Assembly (NCBI GenBank): GCA_018136815.1
Contig: CM030942.1
Coordinates: forward strand, 2,366,346 to 2,430,345
Source of the DNA: Isochrysis galbana
Lineage: Eukaryota > Haptophyta > Isochrysidales > Isochrysidaceae
Length of the DNA: 64,000 nucleotides
Direction: 5' to 3'
The position numbers and the translations under genes are program-made. The stretch's first letter is position 1, and each line of letters begins with the position of its first letter. Below, piece after piece: positions 20,200 through 31,886 of this stretch. The notes below the pieces were generated by a model. The model searched no databases. It saw only the letters and a list, made by a program, of their open reading frames with translations, and had not been told where the DNA came from.

Positions 20200-20739
20200 C
20201 ACGCACTCCTCCCCTCCACGCGCGCCTTCACGAGGGCTGAGTCAAAGCTGCTTGTGAGGCCGAATGCGCTATCCGTCAATCATGCAAAACATCGAATGGG
20301 GTCACACCACAGCGCAGCAGTAGACGTCCAATGATGGTTGAAACAATGGGACCATGACCTGTAAGAGCGAGCCACCATTATGGATTGCCAATACTGTGTG
20401 CATGTGCTGTTTGGTGTTGCGCACAATTAGGTCATGATCCAAGGACACTTTCAATACTGTTGCAGATTCATAATGCACCGATTGCGGGGAAGTCTGGTGG
20501 AGCTTCGGAGACGGGTAGAGCTGAGTGCTGAGTACCATAACTTTGTCTAGACGTTCAGCTTGATTTTGATTTAGCTCGGTCTAAAAAAAAATACATCTGA
20601 AGAGGTTACCCTATCTCTGCTACGACGACGCCCTTACATCCCCTCCCTGCACCTCCTCCCCTTCCCCCCTTCGTTCGTTTTTCTTCGGTTTCCGGGGTCC
20701 GGCTCCGGTGCACTACCACTACCGACTACCGAGAGCCTA
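20200..20739. other. Intergenic downstream of ELOF1, repeat-bearing
   Basis: No gene recognised. Bases 20582-20735 (poly-A then CATCTGAAG, ending GGTTTCCGGGGTCCGGCTCCGGTGCACTACC) are a dispersed repeat matched at 57070-57240, and its last part, inverted and diverged, at 13835-13925. Confidence 0.55.
20582..20735 (+). repeat. Dispersed repeat (CATCTGAAG...GGTTTCCGGGGTCCG), copy 1
   Basis: It shares a poly-A/CATCTGAAG start, a CT-rich middle (CACCTCCTCCCCT-CCCCCCTTC) and the end GGTTTCCGGGGTCCG...GGTGCACTACC with 57070-57240. The start alone recurs at 35510-35560 (AAAAAAGATCTGAAGGTTCAGGGCTACACA). Confidence 0.75.
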
Positions 20740-21117
20740 AAGTGTCGTTCCGTCAATTGTGGGACATCAGTCGAATTGAGCGATCAAATGTCCACAGTTG
20801 TATGTAGAGCAGTATTTTAAAATTAAATGAAGACTAGCATAACAACTTTTTTCTCTGCTTTCCCCCGCGGTGCATGTTCCCCCGAGGGGGACGCCGTGTC
20901 AACGCTTTTCCTCTGCGTTTCCTCTAAGGCCGACAACTACATAAAGACGCAGTTTAAGAGATATTTCGCACGGAGCACCTGTGATGACTTGCAATCACAT
21001 CGTGCACGCCGTGCATGGGCACGGCGCGATGTGCATCGGTCCCCCCGCGGAGACGCCGTGCGTGCGCATGTCAACTTTTTCCCTCTGCGTACCCCCTAAG
21101 GCCCACAACTACGTAAA
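20740..21117 (+). repeat. Dispersed repeat with inverted partner at 44690-45095
   Basis: The blocks GTCAATTGTGGGACATCAGTC, GAGCGATCAAATGTCCACAG, GCACGCCGTGCATGGGCACGG and CGCCGTGCGTGCGCATGTCAAC occur in the same order here and, on the opposite strand, at 44690-45095. The central part is itself a near palindrome of GTGCACGCCGTGC type and is partly duplicated within each copy. No protein is encoded. Confidence 0.8.
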
Positions 21118-21793
21118 CTAGCAGGGGGGCACAATGTTGTGAACAGCACCTAAGTAGTACCAACCATCCAACCATTCAACCTGTATGGCGTTCCTACAAC
21201 TATCAATAAACTGAAAGGGTCATGGAGCGCGCGCCGCTCCCCTCCCCCGCTGCCGCCACCCTCGCCGAGATAGACAATGTCTTGATGGACACGCCGCTAT
21301 CGCCGAAGCGACCGCGCCAGGACGACCCACCTATCGCCCTGGTACCATCGCGGTAACCAGGGCGCGGCCATGCGGCCATGAGGAGAGAGAGCGACGCCAT
21401 CGCTCGCGCTCTCTCCAGAACAGACACGGATAAAATTCCTCTTACAACTCTCTCACACCACTATCGAACGCATGCTGCAGCAGCCCTGCACGATGGTGTG
21501 CCTGTGCCTCTCCTCTCCCTCCTCCTCCTCGGTCAAGGTTAAACCCGAACCTGAGGTTGCAATCTCTGAGATGCCATGCTTTCAAGTGGATGGGGCAACA
21601 TTCACACAACACCACGAGGCGCGTTCGAGAAAAGAGTTGTCGTGGTTCTTTGCTACGCTGTGTGTGCCAAGGCGAGACAAAAACGACGCGATGTCGTTCG
21701 GGCAACGCGTGGTGAAGAGCTGCAATGCAAAGCGCTATCTATCAAGCAGTTTCCTCCGACTTCAAACCCCTCAATCAAACCTATTGGCGGATT
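21118..21793. other. Intergenic 3' of BBS5
   Basis: No gene recognised. Bases 21213-21230 carry GGTCATGGAGCGCGCG, a block also found at 48308-48330, 30349-30362 and, inverted, 25200-25222. The frames read here (for example 21203-21427 minus) end in a shared SGARSMTL peptide that is simply that repeat translated. Confidence 0.5.
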
Positions 21794-23999
21794 TTACACT
21801 ACCCCCCACAACGACTTGAGAGTGAGTCCCTCAGGGGGCGCCTCGATGGCAATGCCCAATTCATCGGAAAGTACAATGTCACGCTCACTAGAATGCCCGT
21901 CGTCCGCGTAATAAGCCGCCATGGTTGTAGCGGTTCCATCCTCAGCGCCACCTGCTACGACAAGTGGGGAATGTTGAAGCAGACTTTGGGTTTGCTCATG
22001 CGATGAGCGTACGGTTGTCAAACAGATCAACGTGAGCAGCAAGGGGAAAAGGATGGGGAAACCACCGCGCCACGACCCTTGATATGGTTTGCAACCGCAT
22101 CACTCACCGCCAATAATCTCAACATCGTCCGTTTCTCTTTTCGTTGTCAGCGATTCCATAGATGCCTGACAATCCGTAGCGAGACGCGTAGGTCATGTAC
22201 TTGCTTTATCGCTACACGCAGAGGCGTGAGATTTGACCTGCTGCTTGCCGGCACACAACGTCACGCCGTGTAACAACACATGTTGCGTCGGTTTTGAATG
22301 TAGCCTCAAGTCCGGTAAGGCTGGCGTACCGGCTGCTCCTCAACAGAATATTGGACACCAAAGATTGGTTTTCTGCCGAAGATCTCGTGTAGTGACTTCA
22401 CCTGTGTGTGTATGGGGGGGCACGCAGAGCACACGTTTTGACGAGCAATAGCGGAATGCGAAACGAGACCCAGAAGCTCACAGCAACATGAGAAGATGGA
22501 GGAGTCCGGCTTCACTGCGCAGGAGCACCCATGCGATATTCCATGGCCACAATTTTTGATCTAAACACCGCACCTCTTTAAACACAGTGTCCAAGGCCTC
22601 CCTCGGATCCAGTCGAAAGCCAAGCACATACCCTCCGCTCCGAGCCGTGGTGTCCACGACCAGAGCAGGGCCGAACTTGGAGTCGCGGATGCGGACCTGC
22701 CGAATCTGCAAAAATAAATAACGAAAGAGGGAAGACCTCACAACGCATTGCAGGGAGACGGGCCCGGTACGTACATTCCCTCCATTGCAGCCCTTGGCCG
22801 TGAATGTTCTTCCCACATTCTCTGTGTGATACCTCATTTGAGGGCTGCGATTCCTGGGCTACCTGCATGTACGGAATCGACACGTTGAAGTTCTCTGATT
22901 GCTTTGCAAACCAAACGACTCGAATATTGGTGATGAAAAACGTCCCGAGGTTGCCCTGATCGCTAGAGAGGTTCCATACGCCATCCACACGGCTGCAAAT
23001 CTGTGAGGAGCAATGGAAGCGTTGCTTTTGACGAGTGAGGTACCCACATCGATTGCTAGTGGGAACGCTGGGATCAATGCTAACAAATCGAGTCAGATTA
23101 GCTTCCACAGTGAAACTCACCTCCTCCCCAGGTAGTTGTACTAGTTGCTTGCCCTTCACAATGGCTGCCCGTAACTTCAAATCACGATAAAGGCGCGATG
23201 TGTCATACGCTCGGTAAACGGCCTGTGGTGAGGCAAGATGAGGATGCCACGTACATGAAATGCGTTAGCTTCAGCGCAGCGACCATGGAATCGCCGCGTG
23301 CCGGATCAATGCGTTCAATATTCCAACAAGGCGATTCTCTAGTTCGTGGCCGTACTTGAACAGTAGTGAAAAGCCGCGGTGATTCTTTGACAAGGTTGGT
23401 GAAGACAAACTCAAATCGGGCCGCGTTGAATTTCGTCATGACAAAAAGTGCTTGCGTACTGCCTGCTGAACGTGAGAGAAGAGGTTACCGACCCATCGTA
23501 GCAGCTGTTGCATGCCCTGGGGACTGCCGCCTAGATTTCATTGGCAGGCTCTGCTAACGGAATCTGCCCTGCGTGGGTCGCACCTCTAAGACGAGAATTA
23601 GCATTGCGGATATTCAAGCTGATAATTGCACCATACCCGATGGATAGATTGACCTTGGAGTTCCGCTGGCACTGCCAGATGAGCCGCAGGTTTGTGATGG
23701 ACAACATGCCTTTCTCCCCATTGTTGCCCTTGGTGTCTTCGACAGAGCCAATCCCATCAATCTGGAACTGAGAGGAGAAACGGTTGGAGGATTCGGTGCG
23801 TGCCCGTCTGAATCTCAATGCAAGCTACACCGCCCCCTCCCCCAAGCCCGCGCTCCCGCGTAGGCAAGTGGCCTATCGGCTAGCGGAAAGGGTCACACGC
23901 TCTCACCTCGCCTGGCCGCAGCGCCAGTTGGCTGAGCGGCGCGTCGAATCGGATCTCCGAGTCCTGCCAGGTGCCAGTCTCATCGCCTTGCTTAGCCAT
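21794..23999 (-). CDS. BBS5: Bardet-Biedl syndrome 5 protein (BBSome subunit)
   Basis: BBS5 is the PH-domain subunit of the BBSome, the coat that moves membrane proteins in cilia and flagella. Eight exons on the minus strand: 23999-23907, 23767-23584, 23462-23356, 23222-23121, 23000-22863, 22705-22574, 22401-22330 and 21994-21794. Phases are consistent throughout and the product is 342 aa, against 341 for human BBS5. Diagnostic segments are [64 protein letters not shown] (here [20 protein letters not shown]), [12 protein letters not shown] with SGGYVLGF, and the C-terminal AYYADD...SDELGIAIE...LKSLWGVV. Two tandem DM16/PH-like repeats are recognisable. Only the acceptor of the last exon (CATGAG) is weak, with little pyrimidine before it, so that boundary is tentative. 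Confidence 0.95.
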
Positions 24000-25925
24000 C
24001 GGCCGCACTCGGCGAGAGCCAGGGAGTGAGACGGGAGAGAGAGAAAGAGACGAGGTGGGGAGGACTCCCGCCCGCGCCGCTCAACCGCAACCCCCCCTGC
24101 CCACACAAATTAGAGAACTCTAAAGTACTCTACTCTACTCTACTCTACTCTGTCTACTCTAGGTCTACTCGTACTCTGGAGTACTCTAGAGAAAGAGTAG
24201 AGTAGAGTACCCTAACACCCTAACTCTAGAGTAGTACACCTAGATGGGAGATACGTATTTACCGTATTTGGACGAAGGCCAAAAGCAGACCGTATTCACC
24301 TATCACAGAGTGCCGTCATCTGCCAACACAATCCATCGGTCCTTGCCGCTTACCGATAGAATGGTCTTTACCGGCTTACCGATAGAATCGTCTTTACCGG
24401 TTACCGATAACTTTGCCTGCCAGATTCCTCTTCATCAAGTCATCAGCCTCCTTCATCATGTGCACCACCTTCGAGACTCTTCTCCACATAATCATCTGCA
24501 GTTGATGCACATCGAGTTCTAGAGTTCCCGAGTCATTTGCACATCGACTTCTAGACCTCGCCTTCATCTTGCTTGGGGATCTCAGCTCACTCTAGATCGA
24601 CTTAGTGCATCTAAGGAATCTCACCTTCATCAACACCCACGACGCTTCATCGGCTCATACTAAGACAATACCCGCCGATTCCCTATATTCTCGATTCCTT
24701 CTCTCTTCCCTCGCGCGCCTTCCTGTTTGTCTCAAAGTATTATCCAAAGAACCGCGGTAGGGTATATGTAAGGCTTTGTGCTCATTGTGGGTGTTGTTGA
24801 GACACCGTGGCCCAAAGGTATCGTCGTGAGATCTGCAGTGCCACCAGGTGTCCCAGGTTCTAGACTCCACCCCTGTAGCACTGTCTCACTCACTGTCTGT
24901 CATGACCTTCTTGCTTTTCGTTGCCGCCCTGGCTGCTCCCTGGCTGCTCCCTGGCAGCCAGCGCGATATCACCGTATTTGATACTGCCTCAATATGACCC
25001 TCCATATTTGGACGGTGGTGCAGGTGCGCGCGCCTATAGCCTATAGTGCATAGAGTGCGCGCGTGCCGTGCGCCGCGCGCCGTGAACCGTCCACCATCGC
25101 CGAACGCTCGAGCGAGAGCGAGCGGCCACACGGCCGCACCCCTCGGCCCGTCTTGGTCGGTCGGCGTGGCGGGGTGGGCGGAGAGAGGGGGTGGGGGTGG
25201 GAGCGGGGCGCGCTCCATGACCCTACCTATATCGTCGTTGTTTATAACGATAGTTGGCCTGCCTCTCTCTCTCTACTCTACCGCCCCTTGGGCGGGTGGG
25301 TCCCACAAATTTTGTTGTCAAAATCAAAATTTGAGGGTCGGGCACCTAAATTTCGATCAAAATTTAATAGTTTCAGGAGTCTTCATAACTCGTAACTTCA
25401 TCACGCGCGGTAACCTTTTAAGAGAGGCCTTGCCCCCCAGCCCCAGCCCCGGGGGGGACCCGAACACAAAAGACTATCCTTTCCTGCGTGTGAATTTTAT
25501 TTATTGATACCAAGTACCCCAAGTCTCAAGTCTCGTGTGTTGACACTATGTTGTTGTCCGTTGTGGAGGCGGAGGGTGGGGGAACAATTACGCCCAGCCG
25601 CATTGTCGTGAACTCGTTTCTGACAAAGACAAAGAATAGAGTGCACGTTTTTTGATATGTCGTTGTTGTTGGTTACTTTAGACTTTCGACTTTAGACTTT
25701 CGTCCATGAACAGACAATTACATCCTGAACCTCAACTAAAGTACCTCATTAAGCCAGCATGTACCCTCCCTACAGCCCAGCCTTCTGTGGAGTGCCTCCC
25801 CTCCTCTAGCTGCCGCCCTTGCTTCCCAAAGGCTCTCTCACATCTCAGTTTTGGAACGGAGCTTGCAAAATTTTACTTTGAATATCTATAATTAAAATCA
25901 TCTAGTCCTGTTTGGACGGAACGCG
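24000..25925. other. Intergenic, repeat-rich, no gene recognised
   Basis: Bases 24010-24060 are GA-rich just upstream of BBS5. Bases 24115-24240 are tandem TACTC(TAG) motifs ending in CCCTAACACCCTAAC, a short telomere-like sequence. Bases 24240-24275 repeat 17603-17640 (GATGGGA(A/G)ATACGTATTTACCGTATTTGG). Bases 24330-24415 contain three TTACCGATA units. Bases 25200-25222 are the inverted GGTCATGGAGCGCGC block. No coding region is supported. Confidence 0.5.
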
Positions 25926-26025
25926 NNNNNNNNNNNNNNNNNNNNNNNNNNNNNNNNNNNNNNNNNNNNNNNNNNNNNNNNNNNNNNNNNNNNNNNNNNN
26001 NNNNNNNNNNNNNNNNNNNNNNNNN
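25926..26025. other. Assembly gap (100 N)
   Basis: Exactly 100 N; true size unknown. It lies about 640 bp upstream of the PHD/PhyH gene start. Confidence 0.99.
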
Positions 26026-26447
26026 AACGATAGCGATTGTACTGCCGGGGGGGGGCACGCTGCCGCCGCGCGGAGGAGAGAGCGAGCGAGTTTGGGCGGG
26101 AGAAGAAGAGAGGGGGGACGAGAGAGGAGAGAGGGAGAGAGCGAAAGAGAGAGGAGGAGGAGGGCTGGGGAGAGGAGAGTGAGCCGCGTGATTATTAGGA
26201 GAGGGAGGGAAGAGGGGAGGAGAGCGCAGGGAGCAAGAAGGAGGGGGAAAATATGAACCAATGGCTCTGTCATAGAGCTTTCTCAATCTACTAGCACATG
26301 ATTCGGAGGGACGTTTCCTTGAGAAAATCGGTGGACGGCGAGCTGGTGGCTTCTTCTAATACTGACGACGCGCGCGCCTCGTCTCTTTATCTCTCCCTCT
26401 CCCTCCCTCTTTCTCTTTATCCCTCCTATTCTCTCTCCTCTGCTCTT

Positions 26448-26514
<67 letters not shown>

Positions 26515-26590
26515 CTCTCTCCTCTCTCTCTCTCTCCCCCCCCTCCCTCCCTCCCTCCCCCCACCCCCAACTCTTTCCGCCCACCCCCGC

Positions 26591-26627
<37 letters not shown>

Positions 26628-26669
26628 CCCCCCTTCCCCCCTGCCCCCCCCACTCCCCCCTCCCTCTCC
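26026..26669 (+). promoter_or_regulatory. Purine-then-pyrimidine leader of the PHD/PhyH gene
   Basis: GA-rich DNA at 26070-26255 is followed by a CT-rich sense strand from 26380: a (CT)n run at about 26458-26550 and C-runs at 26590-26660, ending just before the ATG at 26670. An in-frame ATG at 26298 would translate this tract into Ser/Leu and Pro runs, so 26670 was preferred. Confidence 0.55.
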
Positions 26670-29600
26670 ATGTCGACCGCGCCTGAGCCACCCCTCTCTC
26701 CAACTCGCTCTGAGGTGGGCTCCGACTTCTGGGACCCTCCCTGCCGCATATGCAAGAAGGTGGACGACGAGCCCAACGTGCTCTGCGAGCTCTGCAACGC
26801 AGCCTACCACATACAGTGCATTGCGGGGATCAAGCCGCCGCTTCCGCGCTCCCACGAGGACAAGGAGTGGTTCTGTAGAGGGTGCATCAAGCGAGGCGTG
26901 CCGGAAGAAATCATCGACCGCGTCGGAAGGTGATCGCTCTCGCCCGAACCTTCCTCTCCCCCCACTCTTCCCACGCCAACTCTGTCTCCGTATGGCTTGG
27001 TTCCTCTCTCCTCCTTTTCCTCCCTCCCTCTATCCCTCGTGCGAGCGTGCATCACACCCGGAAGCCTCATCTATCTCGCACTGAGGTCTTCGGGGACGAG
27101 GCAGGACGGTGGCCACTATACGAAAATCTGACATACCGTCTCAGCAATCACACCGCTCTTCCAGCGCATCGCACGCACTTGGCCACAACTGTCACTCTAT
27201 GGGCGCATCAAACAGGTTGTGCCAGAGGAAATCATCGTTGCCCCAGACCTTGCGCCCCGGCGAAAAATGTCCCCGCACCCATGTGTGTGGAATCCCCAGC
27301 GCTCCAGTCTGAGCTTCCGCGCTCTGCATTCCTTTACAGATACTCGAAGGCCTTCTATCTTGTCAAGTGGCTAGGCAGGCCACGTTGGCAAGTCTCATGG
27401 GAGGATGCCGCCACGCTCGACACGCCCTGGTGCCGTCGACTGATCGTTGCCTCGCTGCGCGCCGACGTGGAGCACCCAAACGAGAGGCCCATCCTTCCCC
27501 CATGCCATCCACTCATTGACCGGCTCGCAGGGATGCCGGCGCCGGTGGCCGAGGGCTCGGACGCCGAGAATCGCGCCATGAACGAATGCGTTCCCGAGGA
27601 GGCACAAGCAGGTCCGCCTGTCACTGTGGCTCACTGCACCGACCTGCCCCCCGGCTTCGAGGTGGTGAGGCGGGTCTCCAAGACGGGGAAGCCGTACATC
27701 CGATACGCGGGGCCCGACGGCCGACTGGTCGAGACTAAGTCCAAGGCCTGGCTCGTCCACAACGGCCAGGCGGGCGGTGCCGTCACGCCGCCTCGGCTGA
27801 GTGCCAAGGCCTCCGCAGCACCGAGCGCAGCGGACCGAGGCGCCCCTCCGGTGTCGGGGGGCACACCAGCAGAGGCGAAGCCGCAGCTGCCCGCCACTCC
27901 ACCTGGGACAGTGCCAGCAATTAGTTCGATCGAGCGCGCGTCCGGCAAGCCGAGCTCATACGTCGGCTACCTCTGTTACCTGCGCGAGCAACGTGCGCGA
28001 CTCCGCGCCAGCGCACCGCACGGCACGTCGAAGCAAATCGAGAAGGCCGCTGCGGAGGAGTGGAAGGCTCTCTCGTTGAAGGAGCGTGAGCCGGTCATTG
28101 AGCGCGCCAGGAAGCTGCTCTCTGAGAAGCTCGAGGCTGCACGCTCGGCGGCTGAGCTCAAGGCGTGCATTGTGCTGCCAGACACGGCGCATGGAACGAG
28201 CGGCGGCAGCGCGGCGAGAGCGTCGTGGCTGTCGCGCGGTGGCCGCAATAGTGACGGCCGGCGACGGCGTGCGTGCGAGTGCTGTGGCGAGCTTGACGGT
28301 CGGGACTCGGTGCGCTGCGCTACGTGCCCGGCGCGCCGTCATCTGATGTGCTTCATGCCGCCACTGGTAGAGGCGGACGACAACCTCTGGCAGTGCGACA
28401 CATGTGTCGACGCATTGCTCGAGGGAGCGCCGCTCACGCCCCTTCCAGATGTCGGCTCGGAGGTGGAGGTGGAGGTGGCGGAGGCGGAGGCAGCGGGCGG
28501 AGCGGCATCCTGGCAGACGGCGAGGGTGACGAAAGCCTTGGCAGAGGGCCGCTTCTCTGTTGTCATTGGTGGTGACGAGGCTTTTGTGGAGGAGCTTTCG
28601 ATGGATGACGAGGGGGTAGGCTGGAGGCGTACACAGGCCACCATGCTTGAACTCGAGCGGCAGCGCGACCGCGCCAAAAAGGCATGCGGCGACCTGAAGG
28701 CACGCCGCCGCATCGAGGCGGAGCGAGCCCAGGTGGATGTGACGCCTCGGCCGAATCCTCACCTTGCTAAGGTGGAGACGCTGTACAGGGAAGGCTATGT
28801 CGTTGCCGATGGCTGCATAACTGCGGATCAGGTGAAGCTCACTTCTTGCATTTGGCTCGGCCCGTTCGCCACGCGCTCTGCTCGCTACACGAAGGCCCCG
28901 CCTGTGCTAACGGGCGCGTCTACCACCTTCCAACGGGCGCATCTACCGCCTTGAGGACCATCGCCCCACCAGTGGGATCCGTTCTCTGCTTACCGCGCCT
29001 CGTGACGGGCCTGGTTGGAGTCTAGCTTGACCCATAGTGAAGCTTTGTTTGCCACGTGCAGGTGGAATCGTGCAAGCAGGTGGTGGCCCACGGCTTTGCG
29101 AGGTACATGTACTCCGTCAAGCAGCTCGACCTGCAAGAAAAGCTCATCGACAAAGGCTTCATGCAGATCAAGATGCGGTCCGCGGGGCGCTACGACCTAC
29201 AGCTCCCTGAGCTTTCGACGGAGGCCTTCTCGTTCCTACGCACCGGGGCGCCATGGATGCCGCTTGTGCACGCCGCCTTGGGTGCTAACGCTCAGCTCAC
29301 CCACCTTGGGTGTATGCTGTCCTTCCCGGGGTCGGCCGTACAGCCGTGGCACTCGGATGGCCCACATATGCTCTCGAACGGCGACGAGCGCTTCGTTGCC
29401 CCGCTCCACGCCGTCAATGTCTTTGTGCCGCTCATCGACCTCCATTCCGGCTCTGGGCCCACGGAGTACGTTCCGGGCTCGCACTTTGACTTTGAGTTGA
29501 AGGCGCGTTCCAAGATACCAAAGGTGAAGGCTGGCCATGCCCTCGTCTTTGACTATCGGCTCAAGCACCGCGGCCTCGCTAACACGGGCAGTGAGGAGCG

Positions 29601-29757
29601 GCCACTCCTCTACTTGACCTATGCCAAGCCATTCTGGTTGGACGTGTACAACTTTGACCGAAAGAGGTACTCGCCTCTGCCTGAGGTCGAATTGCACGCC
29701 TCGCGTGAAGAAAGGCGCGAGAAGAGGCAGAAATTGCTTGCACAAGCCGGTTCGTGA
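26670..29757 (+). CDS. PHD-chromo-MBD-like-HMG-PHD-Tudor-like-PhyH dioxygenase fusion
   Basis: Three exons, 26670-26929, 27340-28831 and 29062-29757, with GT-AG introns and matching phases (2, 0), give 815 aa. Domains in order: PHD finger with C25, C28, C39, C42, H47, C50, C69, C72; chromodomain ~79-118, formed across intron 1 (EIIDRVGR|YSKAFYLVKWLG...SWEDAATL); MBD-like LPPGFEVVRRVSKTGKPYIRY ~189-230; HMG-box-like ~294-355; second Cys/His finger ~399-445 (ECCGELDGRDSVRC); Tudor/Agenet-like ~455-525; phytanoyl-CoA dioxygenase (PhyH) fold ~556-790. The Fe(II) triad is visible as H681-x-D683 (QPWHSDGPHM) and H753 (LKHRGLANTG), with R764 placed for 2-oxoglutarate. Readers of histone tails and methyl-DNA joined to an intact 2OG oxygenase suggest a nuclear enzyme acting on chromatin; the substrate is unknown. 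The MBD, HMG and Tudor calls are weaker than the PHD, chromo and PhyH calls. Confidence 0.85.
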
Positions 29758-30929
29758 AGTATGCTGGCGGGCGCCGCACATTCGTCGGTGTGGAAGAGAC
29801 AGCGGTGATTCAAAGAACTATGATACAGACCCTATGAGTGGCCTGATGAAGAGGAATGTGTGGCACCCTTGGATCTCGGAGGGACTGGCGCCTCAACCGA
29901 GTGGCACGCATGGGCTCGCCAATGTGGTCAACGGCGATGGCGGGTGTGCTGAGCGTGCTTGTGGAAATGCCAATGTGGGGATCAAGCGCCAAGTTGGAAG
30001 TTGGTATGTATCAAAAAGCAAATGCTGTTTAATAATGCACTTTGGTACCAATTCAGAGTTGAAACGAGTGGTCTACTATCCTTATTAACGATTGTCACGC
30101 GAGGCAGAAAAAGTCGCAATTGTACTCTCGATCGTGCACCAAATGTGCTGATGATTGCGCACGAAAATCAAACATCTGAAATTCGGGGCTGCCGCGTGGG
30201 GCAAACAGCCGGTGCATACAATATACCATATACCCCAACTGCCAACTCCAATTACGTCACCGCCCATAGCAATATACCTATCGACCCATTTTCACATTCA
30301 CCTCCCCTTCCCCCCGCAACTATCTCCTTAAACCTTAAAGCGATAGGCGCATGGAGCGCGCGGCGTCACGTCGCTCGTGGCGATCACGCTGCTGATCGCG
30401 GTCACGATGGGCTCCGGCTGGCGCTGACGCCGAGGTGGTCAGGCGGCTTGCCTTCATTTGGTCTCCCCTCCCCCGCGGTCTCTTCTCAGCGAGGCCCCAC
30501 CATCAAGACCATCAAAGCCACAATGTCATGGTCGGTGTCACTTGTTGTGGTTGGGGGGAGAGCCGCCGCTTATAGGGCGGTCAAACAGCTATTTTCTATT
30601 TTAACTTCTAAGGGTGAAAATTGACCAAGTCAAGATTGAGGATTCATTACGAGATTTTTGGATATGGTGACCGGATAGGTGTAACTAGCACATATCCGGT
30701 GCCCTTTGGGCCCTAGACCCCCCACGGTAGCCCCCACAGCGATGCGTAACCAGAAAACGCGCAAATTGGCCAGAAATCACTATCGCGGAGGGCCGACGTC
30801 CGACGCGAGCGCGGGCGAGCGTCGGGCCGCTAATCGACGCGTCCCCGGCGCAGCGTGCCTCGGCCAGCCACAGCCATGCGCGTAGGCTGCCAGGAGCGCC
30901 TCCTACTGCCCCCCATGCCCGCCGCCGCC
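29758..30929. other. Intergenic, no gene recognised
   Basis: Bases 29758-29850 are probably the 3' UTR of the dioxygenase gene. Bases 30349-30362 hold a GCATGGAGCGCGCGG block and 30447-30510 a GGCTTGCCTTCATTTGGTCTCCCCTCCCC block; the latter recurs at 35588-35640 and, inverted, twice at 45175-45290. No coding region is supported. Confidence 0.5.
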
Positions 30930-31540
30930 TCATCGCAAATCGCCCCCTCGCGTCCCGCGCTAGCGCGCCAACGGAGGGGTCCCGGAGCGCCCGAGTTAGG
31001 CGTGCGCCCGGGCGCGCTGCGAAAGCTTTCTTCGCCATCGGCCCGGTGTCCGGGCCAGCCAGGACACTGAATGAGCAGAACCCGCCGCGCCAGCGACGCC
31101 AATCGCGCCAGCCGCGCGCCGGTGCCTCGTCGCAATCCACCCCCGGCGGCATTCAAACGCGCTCACGCACGGCCCCGAGGGGCCCGGAGCGCCCAACTCG
31201 GAGCCGCGACCGGGCGCGCTGCGAGGCGCTTCTTGCTCATTAGCCCGGTGTGCGGGCCAGCCAAGGCACCAAATGACAAAGTACCGCCGGGACCGCGCCG
31301 CCAATCGCGCCCGCCGCGCGCTGGAACCTCGTCGAAGTCTGCGACCATTCGCCCCGCATGCGCGCTAACGCGCCGCCGCGAGGGGCCCGGAGAGCCCGAG
31401 TTAGGCGTGCGCCCGGGCGCGCTGCGAAAGCTTTCTTCGCCATCAGCCCGGTGTCCGGGCCAGCCAGGACGCTGAGTGAGCAGAACCCGCCGCGCCAGCG
31501 ACGCCAATCGCGCCAGCCGCGCGCCGGTGCCTCGTCGCGT
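30930..31540. repeat. Tandem repeat, three ~200-bp units
   Basis: Units start near 30930, 31126 and 31328 (CTC(A/G)TCGCAA/CTCGTCGAAG) and end at 31540. Units 1 and 3 are nearly identical over GAGTTAGGCGTGCGCCCGGG...GCTTTCTTCGCCATC...CCGGTGTCCGGGCCAGCCAGGAC...GCCGCGCGCCGGTGCCTCGTCGC; unit 2 is more diverged. The period is about 196-203 bp. The minus strand remains open through the array in the frame of the adjacent exon. Confidence 0.9.
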
Positions 31541-31886
31541 GTTCTCCTGCGTGAGGAGGCGCTCGGTGACGGCGGCGTTCAGGAAGAAGACGTACGACCG
31601 AGAGCCGCAGATGGCGAGGAGGTCCTCGACGTTGCCGAGCACAGCGTCGGTGCAGGCGTCGACCATGTCGTCGAGCTTCGCCTCCATCCACTCGCGGAAC
31701 TTCGCGCCGATCGCGTAGCCCTTTGATGAGCAGAGCGCCACATATTTGGCCACCTGCGTGCAGTGGTGGAGCTCTACGTGAGTGCATGCATCGCAGGGCA
31801 GTGGGCCGCGCGTGGCATACCTGATAGATAATCGCGCACGCCGGCGAGGAGAACCAACCGACGACGACGGGGCCGTGTGCGCGCAC
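31541..31886 (-). CDS. Gene fragment, unknown protein, two exons running into the tandem repeat
   Basis: A minus-strand exon ending at 31821 (VVVGWFSSPACAIIYQ, donor GTATGC) joins in phase 0 to an exon starting at 31753 after TGCACGCAG (VAKYVALCSSKGYAIGAKF, then a helical stretch and LLAICGSRSYVFFLNAAVTE, ending TERLLTQE at about 31545). The joined sequence reads as a coherent, mainly helical protein. I do not recognise the family. The 5' part before 31886 has no clear start, and at the 3' side the frame passes straight into the 200-bp tandem array, so the gene is truncated or the array has expanded inside it. Confidence 0.5.

Noticed and set aside
24205..24225. Telomere at CCCTAACACCCTAAC
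   Set aside because: Only two imperfect units inside unique sequence; at most an interstitial remnant.
26298..26669. N-terminal extension of the PHD/PhyH protein from the ATG at 26298
   Set aside because: The extension would be Ser/Leu and Pro homopolymer-like from the CT/C tract; MSTAPEPP at 26670 is a better start.
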